In this document: one piece after another, positions 42,713 to 49,531 of the stretch | Numbering within the stretch: position 1 is the stretch's first letter | Layout: each line of letters opens with the position of its first letter | Origin: a virus | Reading direction: 5' to 3' (one strand) | IMG/VR virus record: IMGVR_UViG_3300036806_000054 | Coordinates: 1-54,811 of that record | DNA length: 54,811 nucleotides | Position numbers and translations under genes: made by a program | Notes under the pieces: model-generated | Databases searched by the model: none | Told to the model about the DNA's origin: nothing | Seen by the model: only the letters and a program-made list of their open reading frames with translations

Positions 42713-42864
42713 AAGAAGGAATCGATAAGGATAAAGCCCTTCGACATATTAAGGCCATTATGGGTTCGTATCAGCCAAAGCATGAGCATAAAGAGGCTGC
42801 CGTGGCGTTTCTTTTTAATGAGTGGTTCGATGATGAGACGCACCAACGAACGGAACGTAAATGA
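42694..42864 (+). pseudogene. Right fragment of the split small phage gene
   Basis: Reading in one plus frame to TGA at 42862-42864: LELTPKEGIDKDKALRHIKA, IMGSYQPKHEHKEAAVAFLF, then NEWFDDETHQ. This is the expected continuation of the 37514 fragment (the family ends GID...KALRHI...KHEHKEA...F). No start codon at its 5' end. About 8 residues (SDWFFKGL-like) are missing between the fragments. Confidence 0.75.
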
Positions 42865-43058
42865 AACCACAAAGCCTACAAACACGAGACAGGCTCCAAG
42901 AGCGGCAAGAGAAAGCCTTGCGGAGCATTATCGAGGAGCGCGACCGGGAAAGCCGTAACGAGTGCGTATTCATGAGCTTTGGAGCTACGTCGCTAAACGA
43001 GACTGATACGTTACAGCGATACGATCGGATGCTTGAGGGGATGATTGGAAAGCAATGA
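42861..43058 (+). CDS. Small helical protein, 65 residues
   Basis: ATG overlaps the TGA of the right fragment (ATGA), so it belonged to the old operon. Helical, charged (RDRLQERQEKALRSIIEERD). No family recognised. Confidence 0.55.
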   Translation: MKPQSLQTRDRLQERQEKALRSIIEERDRESRNECVFMSFGATSLNETDTLQRYDRMLEGMIGKQ

Positions 43059-43225
43059 AACGAATCACTATAGGCGCAGCATCCTTCGTTTGCGGGTTTC
43101 TTATAGCAGCCGCCACATTCGGCCCCAATATCGATCTGGCAGGCAGGCTTTTTCTGGGCATGGTCGCGATTATACCAGCCGCCGTAGCATTTCTCACGAT
43201 GAGGGAGCTTCATGAGCGAAACTAA
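43055..43225 (+). CDS. Small two-segment membrane protein, 56 residues
   Basis: Start overlaps previous stop. Two hydrophobic segments (ASFVCGFLIAAATFG and FLGMVAIIPAAVAFL) and a charged end. Function unknown; may be an accessory membrane protein. Confidence 0.55.
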   Translation: MKRITIGAASFVCGFLIAAATFGPNIDLAGRLFLGMVAIIPAAVAFLTMRELHERN

Positions 43226-43451
43226 ATCTCAATCCCAACTTATTCTGGCGCATCTCCAGTCAGGTGGTACGCTGACAGTCTTTGAAGCGATGTTTGAACC
43301 ATTTCGCTGTATGGCGTTGTCGCAAAGGTGTGGAAATCTCAAGCAGGATGGTTGGAACATCAAAAGTGAAATGGTGAAACTACCTTCGGGAAAACGAGTC
43401 GCGAGATATTCGATCCCGGCAGATAAGCAACGGCTTGATGCGGTACAATAG
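43212..43451 (+). CDS. Winged-helix small protein, 79 residues
   Basis: SQSQLILAHLQSGGTLTVFEAM then a strand pair (WNIKSEMVKLPSGKRVARY) gives the typical small wHTH of phage (Helix_turn_helix_8-like) proteins. Probably a DNA-binding regulator. Confidence 0.65.
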   Translation: MSETKSQSQLILAHLQSGGTLTVFEAMFEPFRCMALSQRCGNLKQDGWNIKSEMVKLPSGKRVARYSIPADKQRLDAVQ

Positions 43452-43471
43452 TTCTTTGAAACGAATTCATT

Positions 43472-43654
43472 TTGTCTATGTTGGCGGCGTGGAGAATTGC
43501 AGACACGCAACACAGGGCGAAGCCGGGGTAACTGCCGGGGAAGGTAAAGCAATTTGTTAGCGCGGAAAGCCCGGATCGAAAGATCGCATTCTGCCTCTGG
43601 GGATCAACCAGCATCAAGGTCGCGCCGGGGTAGCGTCCGGCCCAGCATAGACAA
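43472..43654 (+). ncRNA. Structured RNA element 1
   Basis: About 183 nt closed by TTGTCTATG (43472-43480) and CATAGACAA (43646-43654), an exact 9-bp pair. Inside are two like hairpins, CCGG-GGTAACTG-CCGG (43523-43538) and CCGG-GGTAGCGT-CCGG (43625-43640), and a stem GCGTG...CACGC near 43487-43508. No reading frame is convincing. Looks like a folded RNA, class unknown. Confidence 0.45.
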
Positions 43655-43698
43655 TTCATTTTCAGCCTCAGATCGGATTTCCGAGAAGAGGTTGAGAA

Positions 43699-43800
43699 GT
43701 TGCGCGGCGTAACTCAGGGGAATTGACGTGCAATCCTGAGTGATACGCAACGGGTCGCGCTCGTTGCGATGCCGGAAACGATGGGATGCGTCGCGCAACA
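43699..43800 (+). ncRNA. Structured RNA element 2
   Basis: 102 nt closed by GTTGCGC (43699-43705) and GCGCAAC (43793-43799). An internal 7-bp stem ACTCAGG (43712-43718) with CCTGAGT (43735-43741). The GTTGCG can instead pair with CGCAAC at 43746-43751, so two alternative folds exist. The end carries an A as a tRNA discriminator would, but no T-arm is present. Confidence 0.4.
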
Positions 43801-43842
43801 TTAATTTCTTTGAAGCTGTGTGAGCAGCATCTTAAAGTTGTT

Positions 43843-43938
43843 TGGCAAGTGGCGGAAATGGCAGACGCGCTGACGAACAGTGTTAGGCGGATTCGCGATG
43901 ATGCCTGACGATTGTAGGTTCGAGTCCTACCTTGCCAA
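43843..43938 (+). tRNA. tRNA-Leu-like, anticodon loop abnormal
   Basis: 96 nt. Acceptor TGGCAAG (43843-43849) with CTTGCCA (43931-43937) and discriminator A; D-arm GCG/CGC with GCGGAAATGGCAGACGC, the tRNA-Leu pattern; canonical T-arm GTAGG-TTCGAGT-CCTAC. Anticodon stem CTGAC/GTTAG, loop GAACAGT: position 33 is A, not U, and the anticodon would be ACA. A 27-nt variable region makes it class II. It may be a nonfunctional or specialised tRNA. No CCA is encoded after the discriminator. Confidence 0.6.
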
Positions 43939-43974
43939 TTCAATCTTGTATCTTGCTGAGGAGGGAATTGACCA

Positions 43975-44133
43975 ATGAGCTTAGGCCGTCAAGGCACGCC
44001 GCCGCACATCTTTCAGCCTAGTGGATTGAAGGATAACAGAAATCGTGAAGTCTGCCGCCTATGTAAGCGACACAAGAGGGATCGCCGTAAACACACTTGT
44101 GCTGCCCTAGTGAGGGAGCGACCAAACGCATGA
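43975..44133 (+). CDS. Small zinc-site protein, 52 residues
   Basis: Strong Shine-Dalgarno GAGGAGGG. Has CRLCKRHKRDRRKHTCAAL, a Cys-Cys-His-Cys candidate metal site, and a basic region. It precedes the HNH gene and follows the structured RNA region. Confidence 0.55.
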   Translation: MSLGRQGTPPHIFQPSGLKDNRNREVCRLCKRHKRDRRKHTCAALVRERPNA

Positions 44134-44176
44134 GGCGTCCGGCCCACCTTCAGCAAGACGGGGCTAGGTTTTTACG

Positions 44177-44416
44177 ATGGGCAGATCACAAAGAGCATTT
44201 CGGCGGAGCCTTTGGCGAGAGAATTCGCGCTGTCATTGGTGCAACACAATAACATCGTTACGCGTGAAGCAGGGAACGCCCAACGAGGCGACTATTGACC
44301 ATCTTTACCCGCGTGGGGATTCGAGACGCAGGGATAGTGGACGAAGCATAACCCGCGAAAGCGTCGTTCTGGCGTGCTACAAATGTAACAACAATCGAGG
44401 CAATACGCGAATCTGA
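44177..44416 (+). CDS. HNH endonuclease, 79 residues
   Basis: CHWCNTIT, then ATIDHLYPRGDSRR and CYKCNNNRGN: the CxxC, DH and CxxCN set of HNH nucleases. The DH.hP arrangement is intact. Small free-standing phage HNH, possibly a packaging or homing nuclease. It stands next to the structured RNA region. Confidence 0.75.
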   Translation: MGRSQRAFRRSLWRENSRCHWCNTITSLRVKQGTPNEATIDHLYPRGDSRRRDSGRSITRESVVLACYKCNNNRGNTRI

Positions 44417-44497
44417 ACCCTTTCATAAAAATGTGTTGCGGTAGCAGATGAAATGATGTAGAGTTCGACTGTTATTTTTGATCTTTTAGAGTTGCGC

Positions 44498-44526
44498 TTG
44501 ACAGCGCCCGTGGCAGCGGACATACT
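44498..44526 (+). promoter_or_regulatory. Promoter for the replication genes
   Basis: TTGACA (44498-44503), 17 bp, CATACT (44521-44526). About 110 nt of leader with a hairpin CTCAG/CTGAG near 44613-44624 and a T-rich run before the TTG start. The transcript could be controlled by that hairpin. Confidence 0.5.
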
Positions 44527-44636
44527 TTAGATGATAAAAGCCTTCAGTTATGAGGGCGTTTTGGACGCTATCTCGTCTATCATCCGAGAGAAACTGCCAA
44601 TGCGCCAAGCGTTCTCAGAACTGAGGGCTTTTCTTT

Positions 44637-45554
44637 TTGCCACGTTCCCCAAAACTCACTATCGTCGATGACGGCGATCCCAAAAAGTACTGGGCACAAG
44701 TTCCTAATATCGTTTGTGATCTGGGATTGCCCTCGCAAGCGTTGGCACTCTACTTACAAATCAAGCGCGTAGCGGGCGAAGGCGGAACTTGCTACAAGTC
44801 CACAAGAACACTCGCACTGGCATTAAAGGTCAGCACGGGCACGGTGGTTCGCGCGAAAGCTCTGCTTGAGCGAGACTGGCCACAACTCGGGAATAAGCCA
44901 TTAATACGCACCATAGAGAAGCCGAACCCGAGAGGAGGCAAACCCTACCATGAAATCAGAGTTACAGATATTTGGCACGCCAACATGAAAGCCTTTACAA
45001 GTGCCACTATTGAACTTGATAACCAAGTGCCAGAATTCGCAAGGCAAGTGCCAAGATCGAGAAAGCAAGTGCCAGAACCAAGTGCCACTATTGAACATAA
45101 GAATAACCCTCCTGAAGAAGAACCCAATAAGAAAACCCCACAAGAAGAAGTCTTTGAATTTTGGGTACTACACCTTAACCATCCGCGAGCAGTTTTTGAT
45201 GAAAAACGGCGTAAGGCCGTCGCCGCTCGCCTTCGTGACGGGTACTCCGTTGCTGATCTGATTCTCGCGGTGCGCGGCTGTAAACTTACGCCGCACAATA
45301 TGGGCGAAAACGATCGGCAGGAAATCTTTGATGACTTGGAATTAATTTGCAGAGACACGCCTCACGTTGAAAGATTTATTGCGCGCGTAGAAGTAGGAGT
45401 TAACGGAAATGGACACAAACCCAAAACAGCCTCAGAGCGAAACATTGCAAACCTTCGAGACGGGCTGGCACTCTTTTCGGGACGCGGTAGGCCGGATAAT
45501 CTTGAAGAGCCGCCTAGCTTCCTCGCTTCCAATTCCAACGGCAATGGAAAGTAA
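44637..45554 (+). CDS. Replication initiator-like protein (winged helix), 305 residues
   Basis: TTG start is the first usable codon after an in-frame TGA. N-terminal PNIVCDLGLPSQALALYLQI, then TLALALKVSTGTVVRAKALL is the winged-helix pattern of phage initiators (DnaD/Helix_turn_helix_36 type). C-terminal half contains NHPRAVFDEKRRKAVAARL as in DnaD-like regions. Downstream loader overlaps, as in phage replication pairs. Likely opens the origin. Confidence 0.7.
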   Translation: MPRSPKLTIVDDGDPKKYWAQVPNIVCDLGLPSQALALYLQIKRVAGEGGTCYKSTRTLALALKVSTGTVVRAKALLERDWPQLGNKPLIRTIEKPNPRGGKPYHEIRVTDIWHANMKAFTSATIELDNQVPEFARQVPRSRKQVPEPSATIEHKNNPPEEEPNKKTPQEEVFEFWVLHLNHPRAVFDEKRRKAVAARLRDGYSVADLILAVRGCKLTPHNMGENDRQEIFDDLELICRDTPHVERFIARVEVGVNGNGHKPKTASERNIANLRDGLALFSGRGRPDNLEEPPSFLASNSNGNGK

Positions 45555-45873
45555 TCTCATGGCGGAAGCGTGGGTAGAAGTGCTAGAACCTGTTATTCCC
45601 GAGTCGAGCCTAGAGGCGGCATATCTTCGCGCCGCGCAAGACAAGGGAAGCGGCTATCCACTGGCGGCAAGCGATTTAGTGCAAGGCTACCGCGCTAACT
45701 GTGATTCAGAACGTGCCGCGCCGCAAATCCCACAAACCGCAAACTTGCTTACGGGTGATGTTTGCAAGCGATGTTTCGGAACGGGATGGGAGCAGTATCG
45801 CGAGGGTGGATATGCCAACATGCGCAAGTGCGATCACGTCATTGACGACGAAGATATGTCAATGTTCGAGTAA
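45409..45873 (+). CDS. Helicase loader-like protein, 154 residues
   Basis: Strong AGGAG Shine-Dalgarno 8 nt before ATG, within the last 146 nt of the initiator gene in another frame. Central GWHSFRDAVGRIILKSRLAS, later CKRCFGTGWEQYREGGYAN (a CxxC with a glycine-tryptophan turn) and an acidic end. The pairing suggests a loader of host DnaB. Confidence 0.6.
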   Translation: MDTNPKQPQSETLQTFETGWHSFRDAVGRIILKSRLASSLPIPTAMESNLMAEAWVEVLEPVIPESSLEAAYLRAAQDKGSGYPLAASDLVQGYRANCDSERAAPQIPQTANLLTGDVCKRCFGTGWEQYREGGYANMRKCDHVIDDEDMSMFE

Positions 45874-45906
45874 GGAATGCAACTCAAGAATTGAGGTAGA
45901 AGCCAA

Positions 45907-46272
45907 GTGATTGAATATCGTTGCCCTCGTTGCGAATCTCATTTACCCGAATCTGAATTCGGCGTTTGTCGAAGTAGAGCAACAGGCAGAAACTTATATG
46001 ACAAGAAGTGCGTTCGAGAGCAGATGGCCGCACGTCGCGCCAAACAGCAGCGCGCGAAACGCAAACCAAACAGGACAGCGCGGCCTATCTGGATGATGCC
46101 AAAAGCTGATCGAGTATGCACAGCGTTTCAGCGAGGCATCACAGATCGAGTCGAACTTCGCCGAGTGACTAGATTGACATGGGACGAGCTAACGGACGCT
46201 ATCGCCGTGCTGAATGATCAAAAAACAATTCGCTGGAATCGCAAACTAAGAGAATTTGAATACGCAGCATGA
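45907..46272 (+). CDS. Zinc-ribbon/helical protein, 121 residues
   Basis: GTG start. CPRCESHLPESEFGVCRS gives a short zinc site; then a basic helix and a C-terminal DELTDAIAVLNDQKTIRW. No named family. Lies in the same rightward operon after the loader. Confidence 0.55.
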   Translation: MIEYRCPRCESHLPESEFGVCRSRATGRNLYDKKCVREQMAARRAKQQRAKRKPNRTARPIWMMPKADRVCTAFQRGITDRVELRRVTRLTWDELTDAIAVLNDQKTIRWNRKLREFEYAA

Positions 46273-46349
46273 AGCACTTTAACTCACACAAAGTAACGAA
46301 ACGATCTGCTCCCTCTACGCTGGGAGTTGTCAGGACGGTAAATAGATAG
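46269..46349 (+). CDS. Possible 26-residue peptide
   Basis: ATG overlaps the previous TGA. Basic peptide starting MKHFNSHKVTKRSAP. Only the overlap supports it. Confidence 0.25.
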   Translation: MKHFNSHKVTKRSAPSTLGVVRTVNR

Positions 46350-46386
46350 CTGAGCGCGCAGTGATGATGATCAGAGAGGGGATGAA

Positions 46387-46596
46387 GTGAGCGAAATAAA
46401 ATACCGCGTATGGCTGGATAACGGAGATGCCTATACCGTGCCGCGCTCTCAAGCGGAAGTCATGGAAGATGTTGAATCGGAAATGCACTTGACCTCGGGA
46501 GCGATTCTAGTTACTAGCGAATACCGGAATAAAGCTGAGACATTGGCCGCAATAGAACACTTGAAATTTCTTGTTGAGCATTCGGATATTCCATGA
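46387..46596 (+). CDS. Small protein, 69 residues
   Basis: GTG start with a GAGAGGGG Shine-Dalgarno. Reads SEIKYRVWLDNGDAYTV; probable beta-alpha fold. Overlaps the NinG-like gene by 4 nt. Function unknown. Confidence 0.55.
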   Translation: MSEIKYRVWLDNGDAYTVPRSQAEVMEDVESEMHLTSGAILVTSEYRNKAETLAAIEHLKFLVEHSDIP

Positions 46597-47075
46597 AGCG
46601 ATCACAATCTCGAATTAAGCCATACGCACAACTCAAGTCTCATAAACCACTCAAGCGGAGCCGATTCAAGGTGCGCAAGTTTAGCAAAGTATCTGCCGAT
46701 GAAGGTGCAAGTGAGAGAGAGTTGCGAGATGAAAATGATCAGCTTGTTCGCGAGATTATTAAGCTACGCGATCATGAATGCGTGAATTCCTTTGCCTCTC
46801 TCTGTCGGAATCGCGATCTAAATGTAGGACACTATGTTCCGCGCGGTGTCTTAGCGGCTCGTTGGGATTTAGAAAATTGCAATCTTCAGTGTAACCAAGA
46901 CAACGCAGCGCATGAGTATAATACTAACGGATACCGCATCGCGCTTGCGGTAAAGTATGGCGGTGACACAGTACGTCGTCTTGAACGAATCAAGCGTGAA
47001 AATCCGCACGTCACCTATGTTGACCTGCTCACCGTCCGAGACGAGTTAAGAGAAGAACTAAAGAAGCTGAAATGA
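46593..47075 (+). CDS. NinG-like (Rap) recombination protein
   Basis: 160 residues. VGHYVPRGVLAARWDLENCN with NLQCNQDNAAHEYNTNGYRI is the pattern of lambda NinG/Rap, a Holliday-junction-type nuclease with a zinc site (GHY...NCNLQC). The C-terminal helix is charged. Overlaps both neighbours by 4 nt. Confidence 0.8.
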   Translation: MKRSQSRIKPYAQLKSHKPLKRSRFKVRKFSKVSADEGASERELRDENDQLVREIIKLRDHECVNSFASLCRNRDLNVGHYVPRGVLAARWDLENCNLQCNQDNAAHEYNTNGYRIALAVKYGGDTVRRLERIKRENPHVTYVDLLTVRDELREELKKLK

Positions 47076-47593
47076 ACGAAACCCATCTCGCCAACATACT
47101 CAAAAAGGACGGCTACCGCCTCTCGCCAGAGAATCGCGTGAAATCGCTCTCTAAGCCTCTTGGTGGTCAGAGTAGGCAGGAACAGGAAAAACACGCTCAG
47201 CCTCAAGTCTTGCTTAACGCGACCGCTCACAGTCCGCGCCGGGACTATAAATCAGAGCTAATTCAGCAATGCGAGCTAATTGGCCTGAGACTGGAGCCTG
47301 AGTTTAAGTTTCATCCTGAGCGAAGGTTCAGAGCGGATTGGCTGATAGTTGGCTACAAAGGATGCGACGTTCGCGGGCGTAAGGTGCTGGTCGAGTTTGA
47401 AGGTGGGCTGTTTTCATCGGGCAAGCGCGGACATTCTAGCGTGGCTGGAATCCTCAGAGATATGAGCAAGGCAAACGAAGCTCAGATACTTGGCTTTATC
47501 GTAATCAGGATCGCACCGTCGCATGTAGTATCCGGCGAGGCTTTGACGTGGATTGAAAACGCCATACTGTCGAGAGTGGAAAGTCTAGTCTAG
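47072..47593 (+). CDS. Phage endonuclease (PD-(D/E)XK type)
   Basis: 173 residues. RRFRADWLIVGYKG then KVLVEFEGGLFSSGKRGHSS and VAGILRDMSKANEAQ, IVIRIAP: Asp, Glu-x-Glu and a downstream Lys fit the PD-(D/E)XK phage endonuclease family (VRR-NUC-like). Works with NinG in recombination or in concatemer resolution. Confidence 0.7.
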   Translation: MNETHLANILKKDGYRLSPENRVKSLSKPLGGQSRQEQEKHAQPQVLLNATAHSPRRDYKSELIQQCELIGLRLEPEFKFHPERRFRADWLIVGYKGCDVRGRKVLVEFEGGLFSSGKRGHSSVAGILRDMSKANEAQILGFIVIRIAPSHVVSGEALTWIENAILSRVESLV

Positions 47594-47606
47594 GGGAATA
47601 CAATCC

Positions 47607-47801
47607 ATGAAACGCTGCATCGAATGTCGCAACCTCTACCCTCTGGATTTCTTCGGGCGCTTCCAAGATAGGTGCATAGCTTGTGATGATAAACCAGTAG
47701 CAATTAAGGTTCAGCCTCGTGATTCCGGGGAAGAGTGGAAGCCCTTAAATACGATTATGAAGTGTCACCAGATGTTTATGAGGATGCCAAAGAGGAGTTG
47801 A
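47607..47801 (+). CDS. Zinc-ribbon small protein, 64 residues
   Basis: CIECRNLYPLDFFGRFQDRCIAC gives two CxxC pairs. Good start, no named family. The end of the frame overlaps a second frame (47735 on) that looks partly coding (YEVSPDVYEDAKEEL), so a frameshift near 47735 is possible. Confidence 0.5.
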   Translation: MKRCIECRNLYPLDFFGRFQDRCIACDDKPVAIKVQPRDSGEEWKPLNTIMKCHQMFMRMPKRS

Positions 47802-47807
47802 GAGAAA

Positions 47808-47942
47808 ATGAACGACCATCAAAAGACCGCCCTCCATCATCATTGTCGGCTTGCGAGCGAGACGGCGCATCCGCGATTTGGTTATATTGCGCCGGGAGCT
47901 ATCGCGAGCATCGTACTTTCGGTGAACAGCGGCTACGAATGA
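47808..47942 (+). CDS. Small protein, 44 residues
   Basis: GAGGAG Shine-Dalgarno and ATG at 47808. Sequence ALHHHCRLASETAHPRFGYI then GAIASIVLSVNSGYE. Its stop TGA lies in the same frame as the next gene, without a normal start between, so the two may have been one gene. Confidence 0.5.
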   Translation: MNDHQKTALHHHCRLASETAHPRFGYIAPGAIASIVLSVNSGYE

Positions 47943-48275
47943 ATTGAGGCGGGATTTGGCGGGCCGGTCTGGCACGCATCAGCCGCGCCAATGCGCGGAA
48001 ACATTCTCGGAAGCAAGACTCTTCGCGCTATTGCTTTGAAAGCATTAGAGGGTGTTGGTGATGAGATTACTGGACAGTGGGAAGAATATACGGGTAAAGC
48101 CTTTCACGTTCGACGTAGGCTGACCAACGAAGAACAGAAACCCATCGGAGTTGCCGTTGACGTGAGAGGTACGCCCGAAGCGATTCATCGTATCAACGCG
48201 ATCAGAATCGTAATGCCGTTCTTGCCTAGAGAAATGTTAGAAGCGGAAATTTATGGAGAACGGCTACCAAACTAA
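47943..48275 (+). CDS. WHAS-motif small phage protein, start codon unclear
   Basis: First ATG is at 47991, but the frame upstream (from ATT at 47943) reads IEAGFGGPVWHASAAP, the conserved N-terminus of a common phage protein (GxGGPxWHAS...), followed by LKALEGVGDE, FHVRRRLTNEEQ and DVRGTPEAIHRI. A TGA precedes it in frame. So either ATT is the start (coupled), or the TGA is a mutation. Function unknown. Confidence 0.6.
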   Translation: MEAGFGGPVWHASAAPMRGNILGSKTLRAIALKALEGVGDEITGQWEEYTGKAFHVRRRLTNEEQKPIGVAVDVRGTPEAIHRINAIRIVMPFLPREMLEAEIYGERLPN

Positions 48276-48309
48276 CTCGTCAACAACACTCCAATAGCAC
48301 AGAAGATGA
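48276..48309. other. Convergent gene junction
   Basis: A 34-nt gap between rightward and leftward blocks. No hairpin with a U-run is seen. Confidence 0.4.
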
Positions 48310-48510
48310 TCACGCCTGACACCTCGCCTGATGTTGTTCCCAAAGCGTTGCATCAATAACAGCACCGCATATCTCGCAAACTTCTACAGGGAATCCGGGA
48401 TCAACCGACTCAGCAAAGTAACTCTTGGGCTTTAAGCCTAACCCGACAGTTCGCAGCCAGTCCAGTATGCGGTCGCGCCTCTCTTTGGGAGTAAGTTCAG
48501 CTTGGCTCAT
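48310..48510 (-). CDS. Zinc-site small protein, 66 residues
   Basis: VCEICGAVIDATLWEQHQARCQA gives a CxxC...H...C site like small zinc hairpins. Starts just after a gap and is the last of the lysis block. No family recognised. Confidence 0.55.
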   Translation of the reverse strand: MSQAELTPKERRDRILDWLRTVGLGLKPKSYFAESVDPGFPVEVCEICGAVIDATLWEQHQARCQA

Positions 48511-48527
48511 TGATTCTCGAATTCCTT

Positions 48528-48782
48528 CTAGGCTACTCCTGCGGCCATGATCGCGATCTCTTTTTGGGCGAATTCAATCAAATCAGTTTTGGCTTGCTCG
48601 ACTTCATTGAAGGCATAAGAATGATCAGTATGTACGCTTCGTTTTCCGTCAATCCGCGCATGGTAGCGTGAATTAGTCCCGTCACCGTCAAGCTCGATCC
48701 ATAGCCAAATCAATTCGAGATCGGTAGCCATGAAGCCGTGGCCGAGCTTTCCCGGTGTTCCGAATTCTTCCCATTTCATCAT
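48528..48782 (-). CDS. Small protein, 84 residues
   Basis: Beta-type start EEFGTPGKLGHGFMATDLEL then TDHSYAFNEVEQAKTDLI. ATG overlaps the stop of the upstream gene (ATGA). Function unknown. Confidence 0.5.
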   Translation of the reverse strand: MMKWEEFGTPGKLGHGFMATDLELIWLWIELDGDGTNSRYHARIDGKRSVHTDHSYAFNEVEQAKTDLIEFAQKEIAIMAAGVA

Positions 48783-49306
48783 TTCTTAATCATTAACACT
48801 GCCCCAGCACCTAACACAAGTCCCAGAGCCGCGGCGTACTTAGTCAGATTCTTCCATTTTGCTGCTCGCTTCGTTTGCCTTGCAGCCTCAGTTACCGCGT
48901 CTGTCTTAGCTTTCTCGGATAATGCCAGAGCTTGATTCAACGCGATAATCTGAGTATCTAATGCCTTGATTGTGTCGAGTCTGATCTGGTCACGGTCTTT
49001 AAGGGACTGGATTAGCTCGTCATCTTTCTTTGACTGAGACTCAAGAGTTGTTATGTATGCCTGAGCAGCCCTTGATTCGGTTTCTAGCTGGTCGAGCTTG
49101 TCACTCGCCTGAGCCAACAAATCTCTAACTTGACTATCGGATAATGAGGTTGTGCTTTGCGGCGATTGCCCGAATGTCCGCATCGGAAACAGGATTATTA
49201 GAACGCAAGACAACAGGACTGCGACTAGCGACGTATACAACTCTCTTTTGCTCTGTTTGAGTTTTGAGGTCAGCGACTTCAGATTGTAGTTGCTCAATTT
49301 GTGCAT
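48779..49306 (-). CDS. Lysis-block membrane coiled-coil protein (spanin-like)
   Basis: About 175 residues from the ATG at 49306; a longer frame to 49378 is mostly a shadow of the upstream gene. Hydrophobic segment LVAVLLSCVLIILF (the LLSC could be a lipobox), then coiled coil through DQLETESRAAQAYITTLES and a C-terminal membrane segment AAALGLVLGAGAVLMIKK. It overlaps the 49523 gene out of frame, resembling nested Rz/Rz1 pairs. Confidence 0.55.
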   Translation of the reverse strand: MHKLSNYNLKSLTSKLKQSKRELYTSLVAVLLSCVLIILFPMRTFGQSPQSTTSLSDSQVRDLLAQASDKLDQLETESRAAQAYITTLESQSKKDDELIQSLKDRDQIRLDTIKALDTQIIALNQALALSEKAKTDAVTEAARQTKRAAKWKNLTKYAAALGLVLGAGAVLMIKK

Positions 49307-49523
49307 CCTTAGCCTTCGCTTGATCCTTCGCCGCGTTCGCTTGCGATTCGGCAACAGCCGCTTGAGTTTTCGCAGCATCTATCTGCTTTTGATATTCAGC
49401 TTGTCGCTGTTGAAATGCAGACTCTTTGTAGTTGTTTATCCCGGCACCGACTGCGATGACTACAACTACCAGCAGTCCGAAGCCGATCAGAATAGGAATT
49501 AAATGAGCCTTGAACCATGCCAT
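49134..49523 (-). CDS. Inner-membrane spanin-like protein
   Basis: 129 residues with an AGGAA Shine-Dalgarno. N-terminal membrane segment (LIPILIGFGLLVVVVIAVGAG) then a long coiled coil (AAKTQAAVAESQANAAKDQA), the i-spanin pattern. Lies directly after the endolysin gene (8 nt). Confidence 0.65.
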   Translation of the reverse strand: MAWFKAHLIPILIGFGLLVVVVIAVGAGINNYKESAFQQRQAEYQKQIDAAKTQAAVAESQANAAKDQAKAKDAQIEQLQSEVADLKTQTEQKRVVYVASRSPVVLRSNNPVSDADIRAIAAKHNLIIR

Positions 49524-49531
49524 GCGTTTCC

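Noticed and set aside
43472-43654. Group I or group II intron in the RNA region
   Set aside because: A neighbouring HNH gene suggested it, but I could not find the P7/P3 core or a domain V hairpin.
43212-43943. Minus-strand frames across the RNA region
   Set aside because: Low-complexity, Arg/Ser/Pro-rich translations without start sites; the region folds and contains a tRNA on the plus strand.
44130-44252. 40-residue frame overlapping the HNH gene
   Set aside because: ATG overlaps the previous stop, but most of it is out of phase with the certain HNH gene and shows no motif.
47735-47947. 70-residue plus frame across 47735-47947
   Set aside because: Its second half is a shadow of the 44-residue gene with a better Shine-Dalgarno. 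The first half (YEVSPDVYEDAKEEL) may be a frameshifted tail of the 47607 gene and is noted there.
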